Below, one piece after another: positions 35,071 to 43,454 of a DNA stretch of 64,000 nucleotides. The position numbers were made by a program, and so were the translations under genes. Source of the DNA: Coriobacteriaceae bacterium (GTDB lineage Bacteria; Actinomycetota; Coriobacteriia; Coriobacteriales; Coriobacteriaceae); assembly GCA_025757745.1 (NCBI GenBank), contig CP107217.1, positions 2,108,001 through 2,172,000 on the forward strand, given 5' to 3'. The notes under the pieces are model-generated. The model had not been told where the DNA came from and ran no database searches. It saw only the letters and a program-made list of their open reading frames with translations. The stretch's first letter is position 1. Each line of letters opens with the position of its first letter.

Positions 35071-35553
35071 CTAGAGCACGCTGGCGCAGTCAACCTTGGG
35101 GTCATCGGCCAGGGGTCGAATCTCGACTTCAATGCCACGATCCAGCATCTCGCGCACATCGGCTTCCTCGGCCGCGGTCAGGAAGATCTGACGAGAGACC
35201 TGACGAGCGTCGGGACGCTTCTCGTCCTTGGGCTTGGTGTTGCCCAGGTTGACCGACTTGATCTGCGGGCAGCCCTCAACAAGCTGCTTTGCCTCAGCGA
35301 TGGTGGCGACGCAGATGATCATCTTGTATTTGTCAGTCACGCCCGAGTTAATGGCCTCGATGGCATTCGCCATATCCTTGATGACGAGCTTGCAGCCGGC
35401 AGGCTTGCCCATCTTGAGCGTCGTCTTCCACACCGGGTCGTTAGCAACCTTATCGCCCACGCAGAAAATGCAGTTGGAGCCGAGGCCCTGAACCCAGGAA
35501 ACTGCGACCTGGCCATGAAGCAGGCGATGGTCAACGCGGAGTAGCTGAATCAT
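35071..35553 (-). CDS. PTS mannose-family EIIB subunit, set 3
   Basis: A 160-residue EIIB with phosphohistidine His13 in VDHRLLHGQVAVSW. Other segments are ATIAEAKQLVEGCPQ and SVNLGNTKPKDEKRPDARQV, slightly longer than in set 1. The ATG at 35553 follows a G-rich ribosome site (GGGGGG). It is only moderately similar to the set 1 EIIB, in contrast to the near-identical SIS genes. Confidence 0.93.
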   Translation of the reverse strand: MIQLLRVDHRLLHGQVAVSWVQGLGSNCIFCVGDKVANDPVWKTTLKMGKPAGCKLVIKDMANAIEAINSGVTDKYKMIICVATIAEAKQLVEGCPQIKSVNLGNTKPKDEKRPDARQVSRQIFLTAAEEADVREMLDRGIEVEIRPLADDPKVDCASVL

Positions 35554-35610
35554 AATGTGACCCCCCAAAGGTCTTGCGCCGTCTTACGGCATGTCAATAG
35601 GTGCTGCGGA

Positions 35611-36030
35611 TTAGAACTCTTCTTCCTCGTCGTCATCGACCAGCAGGTCGTTGACAAACTTCACGCGCGTATCGTCCGCAGCGACGATGGCACGAATCGT
35701 CTCCTCAACCGGCGCCGACTCGTCAGAGAACAGCAGTTGGATGAGCAGAGGAAGGTTCATGTTGGTAACGAGGTACGTGCGGGGACGCGTCTGGACGATC
35801 TTGGTGAACTCGTTGTTGACGCTGCCGCCAAAGAGGTCGGTGCAGACAACGACATCATCGTCGGCAGACATGCCCGCCAGCAGTTTTTGGGCCTCCTCGG
35901 CCACGTCCATGCGGCCATCGACGAACATCGAAAGATCGTGGACGTTGTCACGAGCGCCCGAGAGCAGCTCGACGCTCTCCTTGATGCCGGTAGCGAAGTG
36001 CGCATGGCTGGCGATGATGTACTGTCTCAT
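35611..36030 (-). CDS. PTS mannose-family EIIA subunit, set 3
   Basis: A 139-residue EIIA. MRQYIIASHAHFATGI carries His9, and VVVCTDLFGGSVNNEFTKIV is identical to set 1. The C-terminal tail is strongly acidic and ends EEEEF. It lies 46 bases after the deglycase gene, without the intercistronic hairpin of set 1. Confidence 0.94.
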   Translation of the reverse strand: MRQYIIASHAHFATGIKESVELLSGARDNVHDLSMFVDGRMDVAEEAQKLLAGMSADDDVVVCTDLFGGSVNNEFTKIVQTRPRTYLVTNMNLPLLIQLLFSDESAPVEETIRAIVAADDTRVKFVNDLLVDDDEEEEF

Positions 36031-36076
36031 TCTGTGTTCCTCTCAATAGCCCGGCACGTTCCCGCACCCGTTTTCT

Positions 36077-37138
36077 TTAGTAGTCGAACTGGTGATAGTA
36101 GCGACGATACTTGAGGTTGTGCTTGGTGACCGTCTCGTAGTAGCGAGCCAGGCGGTCGGTCACGAGCACCGTCAGAATCCACGGGGAGACGATGACGCGG
36201 AACTCGTCGTCAAGGCCGGGGATCGCGAACTCGGCGGTGTCGATGATGTTGATGTCGGTGTCGCCGGTCACGCCGCGGGTCAGGAAGGCGCGGACGCGCT
36301 CGTCGAGCTTGCGGTTCTCGTCCTCGCCCATGAACAGGAACACGGGGACGCCGGGCTCCACGAGCTCGAGGGTGCCGTGGAAGAAGTCTGCCGAGGTGAT
36401 GTAGCGGGTGCGCTTCCACTGCATCTCCTCGAGGATGCACATCGAGAACAGGATAGTCTCGCCCCACAGGGCGCCGGAGCCGATGAACATGGTGTAGGGG
36501 GCCAGGGCGTACTTCTTGGCGAGCTCCTCGGCGCGCGGCTCGAAGCGCTTGCGGATATCGAGCATGTCCTTCCAGATGTCCTTGGTCTGCTCGATGAACA
36601 GGTCGAACTTGGGGAAGCAGCCGCGGCGGTTGAGCAGGCGCAGGCCGAAGCAGTCGGCGAGGTAGTAGCCCTTCTCGCAGCCGCCCGAACCATGGTCAGA
36701 AGCCATGGCGACGCAGTTCTCGGCGCCGACAGCCTGGCCGATGAGACCCTCGGGCTTGGTCATGGCGTAGACGCGGACGCCCATGTCCTTCATCTTCTTG
36801 ACGGCCTCGAGGACCTCGGGGGTGGTGCCGGACTCGGAGGCGGTGAGCACGACGGACTTCTCGGTCATGCGCTTGTGGCCGGAGACGTTCCACTCGGCGG
36901 CGTGGATCAGGTAGACCTCGAGGTCGCGGTCGCCGAACTTGTTCATGAGGTACTCGAGCTGCATGAGCTCGTCCCAGGTGCCGCCGACGCCCATCAGGAA
37001 CACGGCGTCGTAGCCCTCGTCGGCGACCTTGTCGGCGAGCGCGGTCATCTTCTTGCCGGTCTCGTAGAGCGCCTTGCCGTCCTCGAGGTAGCCCTCCTGG
37101 TCGAAATGCATGATCTCGATCTTCTCGGTTTCCTTCAT
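36077..37138 (-). CDS. SIS-domain FrlB-like deglycase, set 3
   Basis: A 353-residue double SIS protein, nearly identical to the set 1 enzyme (same VFLMGVGGTWDEL, TASESGTTPEV, DFFHGTLELVEPGVP and RRYYHQFDY). Differences cluster in a few patches, such as residues near 200 (KFDLFIEQTKDIWKDML against QFDKFIEQTKDVWTHLV). It is expected to cleave an Amadori-compound 6-phosphate to an amine and glucose 6-phosphate. ATG 37138 has a AAAGGAGAG ribosome site. Confidence 0.82.
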   Translation of the reverse strand: MKETEKIEIMHFDQEGYLEDGKALYETGKKMTALADKVADEGYDAVFLMGVGGTWDELMQLEYLMNKFGDRDLEVYLIHAAEWNVSGHKRMTEKSVVLTASESGTTPEVLEAVKKMKDMGVRVYAMTKPEGLIGQAVGAENCVAMASDHGSGGCEKGYYLADCFGLRLLNRRGCFPKFDLFIEQTKDIWKDMLDIRKRFEPRAEELAKKYALAPYTMFIGSGALWGETILFSMCILEEMQWKRTRYITSADFFHGTLELVEPGVPVFLFMGEDENRKLDERVRAFLTRGVTGDTDINIIDTAEFAIPGLDDEFRVIVSPWILTVLVTDRLARYYETVTKHNLKYRRYYHQFDY

Positions 37139-37199
37139 TTGTCTCTCCTTTCTGGGGGTTGTTTCCACATCCCCCGTGCCAACGGGCATCAAAACCCGC

Positions 37200-38315
37200 T
37201 TACATTCCGTAACACTCAGCCGCTTTGGCCTTAAGCGCATTGACTGACTCTTCGTAGCCCTCTGCCTTGACCTCCATTTGCTTGGAGACGGCATCGAGAT
37301 ACGGGTGCACATCCCATGACTTCAGGCGCTCGGCGATCATTGCCGCAATCGTCTGGAAGAACACAAGATTGGGAATTGCGCTGAGCAGCGGAGCCACCTG
37401 AGGCACCGCAACCTCGTGAGCCCTACCCCTGGGATGGGCCGTGAGCAGCACCGTTTTTGCCGTAACGTTCGACAGCGCATCGGCGATATTTGCCAGACGC
37501 TCCGACCCTTGTGGATCGTCGACGATAAACACCAGGTAGCCTGGGGTTATCTGCATCTCGGGACCGTGAACGAACTCCTCGCCCTCGTGATGCATAGCCG
37601 GAATCTTGATGGTCTCGCTCAGCTTGAGCGCCGCCTCTTCGGCAACGCCATAGTTGGGGCCGTTGCCGACGACCATGGCGGGTATGTGCTCAGAAAGCTC
37701 GAGCATGTGGTCTTGGACATATGCCTCGGCGGTCTTGCACATCACGGCATTGCCCTGGATAGCCTCGCGCAGGTCGTCAAGACGCTGGGCAACGCCCTCG
37801 GCGTCAATCGTTCCGCGCGCTTGGCCACCGTAAATGCCAAAGAGCACCAGGTACTCAACGAGAACCTCGACGCCCAGAGTCACAAAGTCCACCGACTCGA
37901 CGCCCACGCCGTAGTCGAGAACGATATCAGCGTGTTCCTTAATAGGCGCTTCGACGTTTGCCGTGAGTGCAACTGCAGGCATATCGTGCGCGCGCATGTA
38001 ATCGAGCGCCGCGATCGTGTTGGTCGAGTAGCCACTCTGGGAGACGGCGATGTTGAGCGCATGCTGAGGATAGGTGTGCTCAAAATCGACAAAGGCCTCG
38101 GGCGTCACAACGGACACCTGCATCTGCAGCGCATCCTGCAGATAATCGCGGGCGCAATCGGCTGCATGGCGGGACGAACCCGAAGCAACGATGCGCAGTG
38201 CGCTAAAGGAACCAGACTGGAAAATATCTACGAGCTGGCATACAAGCTCAGACGAACGCTCAAGGTTCTCACCCATACGCACGTGGGCGAGTTGAACGTA
38301 ATCGAGCATTTTCAT
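37200..38315 (-). CDS. SIS-domain GfrE/GfrF- or AgaS-like deglycase/isomerase
   Basis: A 371-residue protein with two SIS domains like the isomerase half of GlmS: ALRIVASGSSRHAADCAR, NIAVSQSGYSTNTIAALDYM, MVVGNGPNYGVAEEAALKL, and KIPAMHHEGEEFVHGPEMQI, where the Glu and His are the expected catalytic positions. It is a different subfamily from the FrlB-like copies. Paired with a FrlB-like gene and a complete mannose-type PTS, it matches the two-deglycase layout of gfr. It starts at ATG 38315 after GAGGTGAG and is first in operon 3. Confidence 0.8.
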   Translation of the reverse strand: MKMLDYVQLAHVRMGENLERSSELVCQLVDIFQSGSFSALRIVASGSSRHAADCARDYLQDALQMQVSVVTPEAFVDFEHTYPQHALNIAVSQSGYSTNTIAALDYMRAHDMPAVALTANVEAPIKEHADIVLDYGVGVESVDFVTLGVEVLVEYLVLFGIYGGQARGTIDAEGVAQRLDDLREAIQGNAVMCKTAEAYVQDHMLELSEHIPAMVVGNGPNYGVAEEAALKLSETIKIPAMHHEGEEFVHGPEMQITPGYLVFIVDDPQGSERLANIADALSNVTAKTVLLTAHPRGRAHEVAVPQVAPLLSAIPNLVFFQTIAAMIAERLKSWDVHPYLDAVSKQMEVKAEGYEESVNALKAKAAECYGM

Positions 38316-38340
38316 CGTCTCACCTCGTAACAAATCATTA

Positions 38341-38424
38341 GTATTTGATACCAATCACAGTTACAGGTTACAGCTTTTTGATACCTCTTTGTCGATTAAT
38401 TTATCCCCATCGGCGAACGGTCGA
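38341..38424 (-). promoter_or_regulatory. promoter and operator module of operon 3
   Basis: Reading toward the SIS gene: GAGGTATCAAA, 19 bases, then TGATTGGTATCAAATA, the same spacing as the other two modules but with a weaker -10 (TGATTG). The upstream motif CGGCGAACGGTCGA lies at 38411-38424. Confidence 0.55.
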
Positions 38425-38508
38425 TTTTGAGCCATGTAAGGTTGTATATACGGCTGACCCAACGATCAAAACTGGTTAGCTTCCCAGCTGTTATTCACAA
38501 AACTCCAG

Positions 38509-39222
38509 CTAGTACGTATAGGTATATCCACCCGCATCACCGCGGTTAAACGACTTGACGTATTCGATTGCCTGCCCGCTTGCATCGAAGCTCACGCACT
38601 CCAGCGTCAAGGCAAGATCGCCCTGCTCCAGTCCAAGCAGACCGGCATCTCGCGCGCCCAGCGCTTCGATATCGAGCTTTTCCTGTGCCATGACCGGCTT
38701 TCGGCCCAGCATCTCATAGGTCTCGTACAAACTGAAAACCGACACGTCGATCTCTTCGATTGTTGGGAACAGCAGGCAGGGAATCAGCGCCATCTCAATC
38801 GATACGGGATCGCCGTTAATGCAGTTCAAACGTCGAATGGAATAGAGCAGGTCGTCCTCGGCAATGCCAAATAGGTCAGCGTAGTATGGCCCCGCATAAC
38901 GCTTGGAGCGCGCCAGAATGCGGACGGACGGTTCGCCGCCCGAGGCGCGAACCGATTCACGGAAGCCGCCCGTACGCTCAAACGTAACGGGCACCTTCTG
39001 TGCCACGAAGGCACCCTTTCCGCGGACACGGCGAATCTGGCCGCGACGAACTAGCTCGTCCACGGCACTCCGGATAGTCAGGCGTGTCGTGCCAAACTCC
39101 TCGGCAAGCTCATTTTCGGACGGAATCATCGAACCCGTGGGGTATATTCCGCGCTCGATACGCTCCTCAATGCGACGTCGAATGCGTATATAAACCGGGG
39201 TGGCATCTACTGTTTCAGCCAT
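38509..39222 (-). CDS. GntR-family regulator with UTRA domain
   Basis: A 237-residue protein. The N-terminal GntR winged helix (1-75) includes YPTGSMIPSENELAEEFGTT and RLTIRSAVDELVRRGQI. The C-terminal UTRA ligand domain (about 90-235) ends EYVKSFNRGDAGGYTYTY. UTRA proteins of this type sense sugar phosphates, often 6-phosphates of amino sugars or Amadori products. It is the likely reader of the GGTATYAAA modules at the three nearby promoters. Its start overlaps the preceding GntR gene by 16 bases. Confidence 0.88.
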   Translation of the reverse strand: MAETVDATPVYIRIRRRIEERIERGIYPTGSMIPSENELAEEFGTTRLTIRSAVDELVRRGQIRRVRGKGAFVAQKVPVTFERTGGFRESVRASGGEPSVRILARSKRYAGPYYADLFGIAEDDLLYSIRRLNCINGDPVSIEMALIPCLLFPTIEEIDVSVFSLYETYEMLGRKPVMAQEKLDIEALGARDAGLLGLEQGDLALTLECVSFDASGQAIEYVKSFNRGDAGGYTYTY

Positions 39223-39974
39223 TGTTCACCTGCCACGCTCCTCATGCCGTTCTTTTCGCCGTTGTCGGCAAAGCGGAACTTTGTAGGCAAAATCACCGAT
39301 TTACAATGCTCCACAAAACGCATGTCCTTATCAAATTCGATCGTGCTCTCATAGAACACCGGCGTTCCCTCTTCTTGCTGGAGTAGCTCGGCCTCTTCGG
39401 CGTTCAAGCGCGAGATGGAGATATGCTCACGTCCATGCTCAACACGCACGCCACCTTCTTTGAGCAAGACATCGTAAAGACTCTCACACTCAAAATCGTG
39501 CTCGGGAAGCGATGGACACAGGGACAGGTTAACGTGAGCCGTCTCGATTGATGCCGGCTCGCCCTCAATAAGTCGAACGCGCTGCATGCGAAGCAAAGGA
39601 GCGTCTACGGCAACCCCAAGCTTGTCGGCAAGTGTCTCATCCGCCTCGAGAGTCTCGGTGGAAACCAAGCGAGAAGAGGGGTGCAAGCCTGCAGTCCGCA
39701 CGGCATCGGAAAAGTTATACGTCTCCTGGAAGATATTGAGCGGTTTGGGAGGACACACATACGTACCCGATCCGCGGCGGCTTTCGAGCGTTCCGCACGA
39801 AATGAGCCGCATAATACCGGCGCGCAACGCCGTACGCGAAACGCCAATCTCTTCACACAGCACGCGCTCGGCCGGCAGACGATCGCCGCCGCCGAGCTGA
39901 TAGTGCTGGATATACCAAAGAATTCCCTCAACAGCACGATCTTTGGGGGGAATTGCATAAGATTCGCCTGCCAT
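39207..39974 (-). CDS. second GntR-family regulator with UTRA domain
   Basis: A 255-residue protein. The winged helix includes LGGGDRLPAERVLCEEIGVS and RTALRAGIMRLISCGTL, then RRGSGTYV. The UTRA domain includes ASIETAHVNLSLCPSLPEHD and FVEHCKSVILPTKFRF. It is clearly paralogous to, but well diverged from, the next gene, with which it is translationally coupled. A coupled pair suggests heterodimers or two inducers. The ATG follows GAGGAG. Confidence 0.87.
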   Translation of the reverse strand: MAGESYAIPPKDRAVEGILWYIQHYQLGGGDRLPAERVLCEEIGVSRTALRAGIMRLISCGTLESRRGSGTYVCPPKPLNIFQETYNFSDAVRTAGLHPSSRLVSTETLEADETLADKLGVAVDAPLLRMQRVRLIEGEPASIETAHVNLSLCPSLPEHDFECESLYDVLLKEGGVRVEHGREHISISRLNAEEAELLQQEEGTPVFYESTIEFDKDMRFVEHCKSVILPTKFRFADNGEKNGMRSVAGEQWLKQ

Positions 39975-40012
39975 TGCACAGACTCCTCATTCAGAAACGT
40001 ATGCCGCCAAAA

Positions 40013-40501
40013 TTAGGCCAGCCCTCCCATGGCATCAAATTCGGCCTTAATCTTCTCGGCGACATTCCGATACGACTTATATAGACTTGAATCGCGTTTG
40101 ACTTCGTCGGTCATAACGGGAATCTCTAATTTGGAAACCTCGTCTTTTCCCGTCTGAACCGCCACAACAACGCCCATACCAAGACACATATTACGCTTGG
40201 CAGCGTTTATTTTTGCCGCTTTAGCGGGATTTGCCAGAATACGCTGGGCAAATTCCTGTTTTGAGACCGCTTCCTCGGCCTCCGGATCGCCCGCCTCGGC
40301 TACTTCGCACTGAAGCACGTCCGCATAGTCAAAAATCTTTGGCTCTGCACCGCGCTGATGTACGGCCCACTTGCGGCGCGTGGCATCCTGGTAGATAGCC
40401 GGCAAAAATGTAAACCGCGGCGGGTCCAAAATCGTATCCGTGATGGTAAACACATCGGGATCAAAGGCATCCTGCGGGTTTTTCTTCTTGAACAGCCCCA
40501 T
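40013..40501 (-). CDS. hypothetical protein
   Basis: A 162-residue soluble protein starting MGLFKKKNPQDAFDPDVFTI. The core (about residues 20-75) contains FTFLPAIYQDATRRKWAVHQ and KIFDYADVLQCEVAEAGD, which looks like a small beta domain. A Lys/Ala-rich helical part and a segment ending SYRNVAEKIKAEFDAMG follow. I do not recognise a family. The ATG at 40501 is preceded by GGAGGCTGA. The gene stands alone between the regulators and a long hairpin. Confidence 0.6.
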   Translation of the reverse strand: MGLFKKKNPQDAFDPDVFTITDTILDPPRFTFLPAIYQDATRRKWAVHQRGAEPKIFDYADVLQCEVAEAGDPEAEEAVSKQEFAQRILANPAKAAKINAAKRNMCLGMGVVVAVQTGKDEVSKLEIPVMTDEVKRDSSLYKSYRNVAEKIKAEFDAMGGLA

Positions 40502-40622
40502 ATCAGCCTCCCGTACTAGCATTAAACAACTCAAGGCGAATATAGCACCAATTTCAAGGTACCGCCCCACCCTATCGGTGCGCGGCGTCTATGGCTCGCC
40601 CAGCGGAAAAGTTTACGGACGA

Positions 40623-40695
40623 GGGCCGGGGTGCCTGCTTTGTTTTGAGAAGTGGGCTTCGCGAACTTCTCAAAACAAAGCAGGCACCCCGGCCC
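40623..40695. repeat. 31-bp perfect inverted repeat (hairpin)
   Basis: Arms 40623-40653 and 40665-40695 are exact reverse complements, beginning GGGCCGGGGTGCCTG, with an 11-base loop (GGGCTTCGCGA). It lies between the LacI-family gene and the hypothetical gene. It is not T-rich enough to be an ordinary terminator, and it shares its outer GGGCCGGG with the repeat at 43691-43821. Confidence 0.85.
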
Positions 40696-40749
40696 CGCCG
40701 GCAAATAGCTGACGCTCCGCATACAATCTATGCAAACAAACAAGTGCGC

Positions 40750-41778
40750 TTAGCTATATTCGGTAAGGTCAAGCACGCTGTCCTTAACGATAAGCGCCGG
40801 CTCCAGAACGACCTCTTCGGCACGTCTACCGCCCCTACCGGCAAGACGCTTGGACATGCAGCCAAAAGCATGCTCCGCGAGGACACCAGGATCCTGCTCA
40901 ATCGCGGTCAGCGCTGGCTCAAAGAGAACGTCGGCCGCCGAGTTGTCATAGCTTACCACCGAGATATCGCCCGGGATGCTCTTACCCATCTCGTGCAAGC
41001 GCTTAAGCAGACCGAGGGCAATGTTATCCGAGCTTGCGAACACGGCGGTGGCGTCAGTTGCGAGCACCGCCTCCGAGGCCTCGTAGGCGCTCGGAATGTA
41101 GTACTCGCTCTCAAACTCCAAACGTGCGTCGATCGGCAGGCCAACCTCGCGCAGCGCACGCTCGTAGCCGGCAAGACGCTTACGACCCGTATTGGAACGG
41201 CGCGCATTAACCAAGCAGGCAATACGACGGTGTCCTTGCTCGATCAGATAGCGGGTAGCCATGTAGCCACCCATCTCGTGGTCGAACATCACCTTGTCGC
41301 ACTCGAGCCCCTCAATGGCACGGTCGACCATTACCGCCGGAATGGGCAGATGGCTGACTTCTTCGCGCAGGGCGCGGTCGTCGGAGAACTCGTCACCCAC
41401 TACCAGAAAGACGCCGTCGACGCCGCGCGTCACCAGCTGGCGCAGCAGCTCAAGATCGTCGTCGGCACTTCCACCCGAGCTGGTAATAAAGAGCGCATAG
41501 CCATCCTCGCGGCAGCGCTTTTCCAAGCTGCCGGCGAGCGAGGCAAAAAAGCGGCTCTCGATATTGGGAACGATAAGGCCCAGCGTGCGTGACTCGCGCA
41601 TGACCAGGCTGCGCGCGATCTGGTTAGGGACATAGTGGTTGCGCGCCGCGACCTCCTTGATGAGCTTGCGGTTTTCTTCCGAGATGCGGCAGGGCCGATT
41701 ATTGAGAACAAGCGAGACCGACGAGGGGGAAAGCCCCACCTCCTGGGCAATCTGCTTGAGAGTAACTTTGTTGCCCAT
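40750..41778 (-). CDS. LacI-family transcriptional regulator
   Basis: A 342-residue repressor. The N-terminal HTH (VTLKQIAQEVGLSPSSVSLV, hinge NNRPCRISEENRKLI) is followed by a periplasmic-binding-protein-like domain with RTLGLIVPNIESRFFASL, GVDGVFLVVGDEFSD, RRIACLVNARRSNTGRKRL and FASSDNIALGLLKRL. ATG 41778 has a GGAAGGAG ribosome site; the longer open frame runs antisense through murB and is not real. Its target and inducer are not shown by context, since no sugar gene adjoins it. Confidence 0.92.
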   Translation of the reverse strand: MGNKVTLKQIAQEVGLSPSSVSLVLNNRPCRISEENRKLIKEVAARNHYVPNQIARSLVMRESRTLGLIVPNIESRFFASLAGSLEKRCREDGYALFITSSGGSADDDLELLRQLVTRGVDGVFLVVGDEFSDDRALREEVSHLPIPAVMVDRAIEGLECDKVMFDHEMGGYMATRYLIEQGHRRIACLVNARRSNTGRKRLAGYERALREVGLPIDARLEFESEYYIPSAYEASEAVLATDATAVFASSDNIALGLLKRLHEMGKSIPGDISVVSYDNSAADVLFEPALTAIEQDPGVLAEHAFGCMSKRLAGRGGRRAEEVVLEPALIVKDSVLDLTEYS

Positions 41779-41961
41779 CTCGCTCCTTCCGAGTATTCGC
41801 GCAATCCCTTGAAAGTATAGCGACCGTCCCTCTACCTCGATGATAAACACTTTACCAATCCGGTAGACGGCTGTTTTATCGCCGCCAGCGCACCAAATCC
41901 GTCCGGGTGGGGTATATTGCAATCGATTGATGACAACGACCACCAAAAGGCGGATATTCGT

Positions 41962-42924
41962 ATGCACGAGAACGACTTTTTTAACGAGGACCTGCTGTGC
42001 GCGCTTGCTGGCGTTGCCGGCGAGGACAACGTGCTGATGAGCGAGCCCATGCGCGAGCACACCACGTTTAAAATCGGCGGCCCGGCCGACGTCTTTGTCA
42101 CGCCCGATACCGAGCAGAGCCTCGTCGCCACGCTCGATACCTGCTATCGCTGCGATCTGCCCCTCACCATCGTGGGCAACGGCTCCGACTTGCTCGTCGG
42201 TGACAAGGGCATCCGCGGCGTCGTCGTGGCGCTTGGCGAGGGCCTCTCCGACATTACGGTCAACGGCACGCACGTCACGGCAGCAGCCGGCGCCTTGCTT
42301 TCCGATGTCGCCGCGGCGGCAGCCGAGGCCGGTCTCACCGGCATGGAGCCCATCTCGGGTATCCCCGGATCGGTCGGCGGCGCCTGCTACATGAACGCCG
42401 GCGCCTATGGCGCCTGCATGGCCGATGTGCTGGAGTCTGTGCGCGTCTACAAGCCCGCCCGCATGCTCGACGACGGCACCCGCGGCATCGGCAGCATCAT
42501 CGAGTTCGATGTCGACGAGCTTAACCTGGGCTATCGCAAGAGCCGCATCGCCGACGACGGCTTTACCGTGCTTTCGGCCACCTTCAATCTCGCCCCGGGC
42601 AACGCCGCGATGATCAAGGCCGACATGGACGACTACCGCCAGCGCCGCGAGGACAAGCAGCCGCTCGACATGCCGAGCGCCGGCTCCACCTTCAAGCGCC
42701 CCGAGGGCTACTTTGCCGGCAAGCTCATCATGGATGCCGGCCTGCGCGGCCATGCTGTCGGCGGCGCGCAGGTGAGCGAAAAACACTGCGGCTTCATCGT
42801 CAACGCCGACCACGCCACCGCCGCCGACGTCGACGAACTCATCCGCGACATCCAAGCCAAAGTCAAAGAGCAGTTCGACGTAGACCTAGAACCCGAAGTC
42901 CACCGAGTCGGCGAATTTTTATAG
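41962..42924 (+). CDS. murB: UDP-N-acetylenolpyruvoylglucosamine reductase
   Basis: A 320-residue type II-like MurB, the flavoprotein that reduces UDP-GlcNAc-enolpyruvate to UDP-MurNAc for peptidoglycan. FAD-binding motifs are TTFKIGGPADVFVTP, IVGNGSDLLVGDKG and SGIPGSVGGACYMNAGAYG. The catalytic Ser is in PSAGSTFKRPEGYFAGKLI, and the C-terminal Glu region is in DLEPEVHRVGEF. ATG 41962 follows GGCGGA. The last 30 bases are imperfectly repeated at 43581-43609, beyond the next gene. Confidence 0.95.
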   Translation: MHENDFFNEDLLCALAGVAGEDNVLMSEPMREHTTFKIGGPADVFVTPDTEQSLVATLDTCYRCDLPLTIVGNGSDLLVGDKGIRGVVVALGEGLSDITVNGTHVTAAAGALLSDVAAAAAEAGLTGMEPISGIPGSVGGACYMNAGAYGACMADVLESVRVYKPARMLDDGTRGIGSIIEFDVDELNLGYRKSRIADDGFTVLSATFNLAPGNAAMIKADMDDYRQRREDKQPLDMPSAGSTFKRPEGYFAGKLIMDAGLRGHAVGGAQVSEKHCGFIVNADHATAADVDELIRDIQAKVKEQFDVDLEPEVHRVGEFL

Positions 42925-42953
42925 CCCGCTCGCCGCGGTCCACTTTAATTAAT

Positions 42954-42989
42954 AACGGGACAAGTGACGTAGCTCACTTGTCCCGTTTT
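42954..42989. terminator. bidirectional terminator between murB and a hypothetical gene
   Basis: The stem AACGGGACAAGTGA/CTCACTTGTCCCGTT is followed by TTTC on the plus strand. It sits between convergent genes. Confidence 0.8.
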
Positions 42990-42992
42990 CAT

Positions 42993-43454
42993 TTATTTGC
43001 GAAGAACATCGGCCATCCGCAGGATTGAAATCATCGACCGATAAGTGAGTTCCACCTTTTCGCCCGCAAGCAGTCGTTTCGAGTCAATCTCATCTAGCCC
43101 CACAAGGCGAGAAAACAGCAAGCTACTCATCGTGCCCTCGTCAATTGATTCCTTTATGGTCTTCAAAACGTCCGTATCATGAAGCGACGCCGAGCTGTAG
43201 GGGGCAACACGAGCGGAACTCTCAATTAACGACGAGACAAAAGGATGGAGATGCTTTGGACATAGTCCGTCAAACACCACATCCCCATTGTCATCCGAGC
43301 CGACCAGGCGCCAACTATAATGATCGACCCAGTCGTCTCCGTCATATATGGTGTCCATGAGCAACTTCCCGTCTAGAGAGAAACCTGTTTGAACATCGGG
43401 GCGCAAGACCGCAATCCATCTAGGACCCGCAGCAGCTCCGACCCAACGCACCAC
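42993..43454 (-). CDS. hypothetical protein, inserted next to murB
   Basis: A 153-residue soluble protein with a GTG start at 43454; an internal ATG at 43358 with GGGAAG upstream is an alternative. The sequence includes MDTIYDGDDWVDHYSWRLVG and HPFVSSLIESSARVAPYSS, and a helical end LTYRSMISILRMADVLRK. I recognise no family. It is less GC-rich than its neighbours and is bracketed by a repeat of the murB 3' end (42893-42923 and 43581-43609), which suggests it was inserted there. Confidence 0.5.
   Translation of the reverse strand: MVRWVGAAAGPRWIAVLRPDVQTGFSLDGKLLMDTIYDGDDWVDHYSWRLVGSDDNGDVVFDGLCPKHLHPFVSSLIESSARVAPYSSASLHDTDVLKTIKESIDEGTMSSLLFSRLVGLDEIDSKRLLAGEKVELTYRSMISILRMADVLRK

Noticed and set aside
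41779..42855. Long N-terminal extension of the LacI-family protein
   Set aside because: It runs antisense through murB. The HTH begins right after ATG 41778, which has a good ribosome site.
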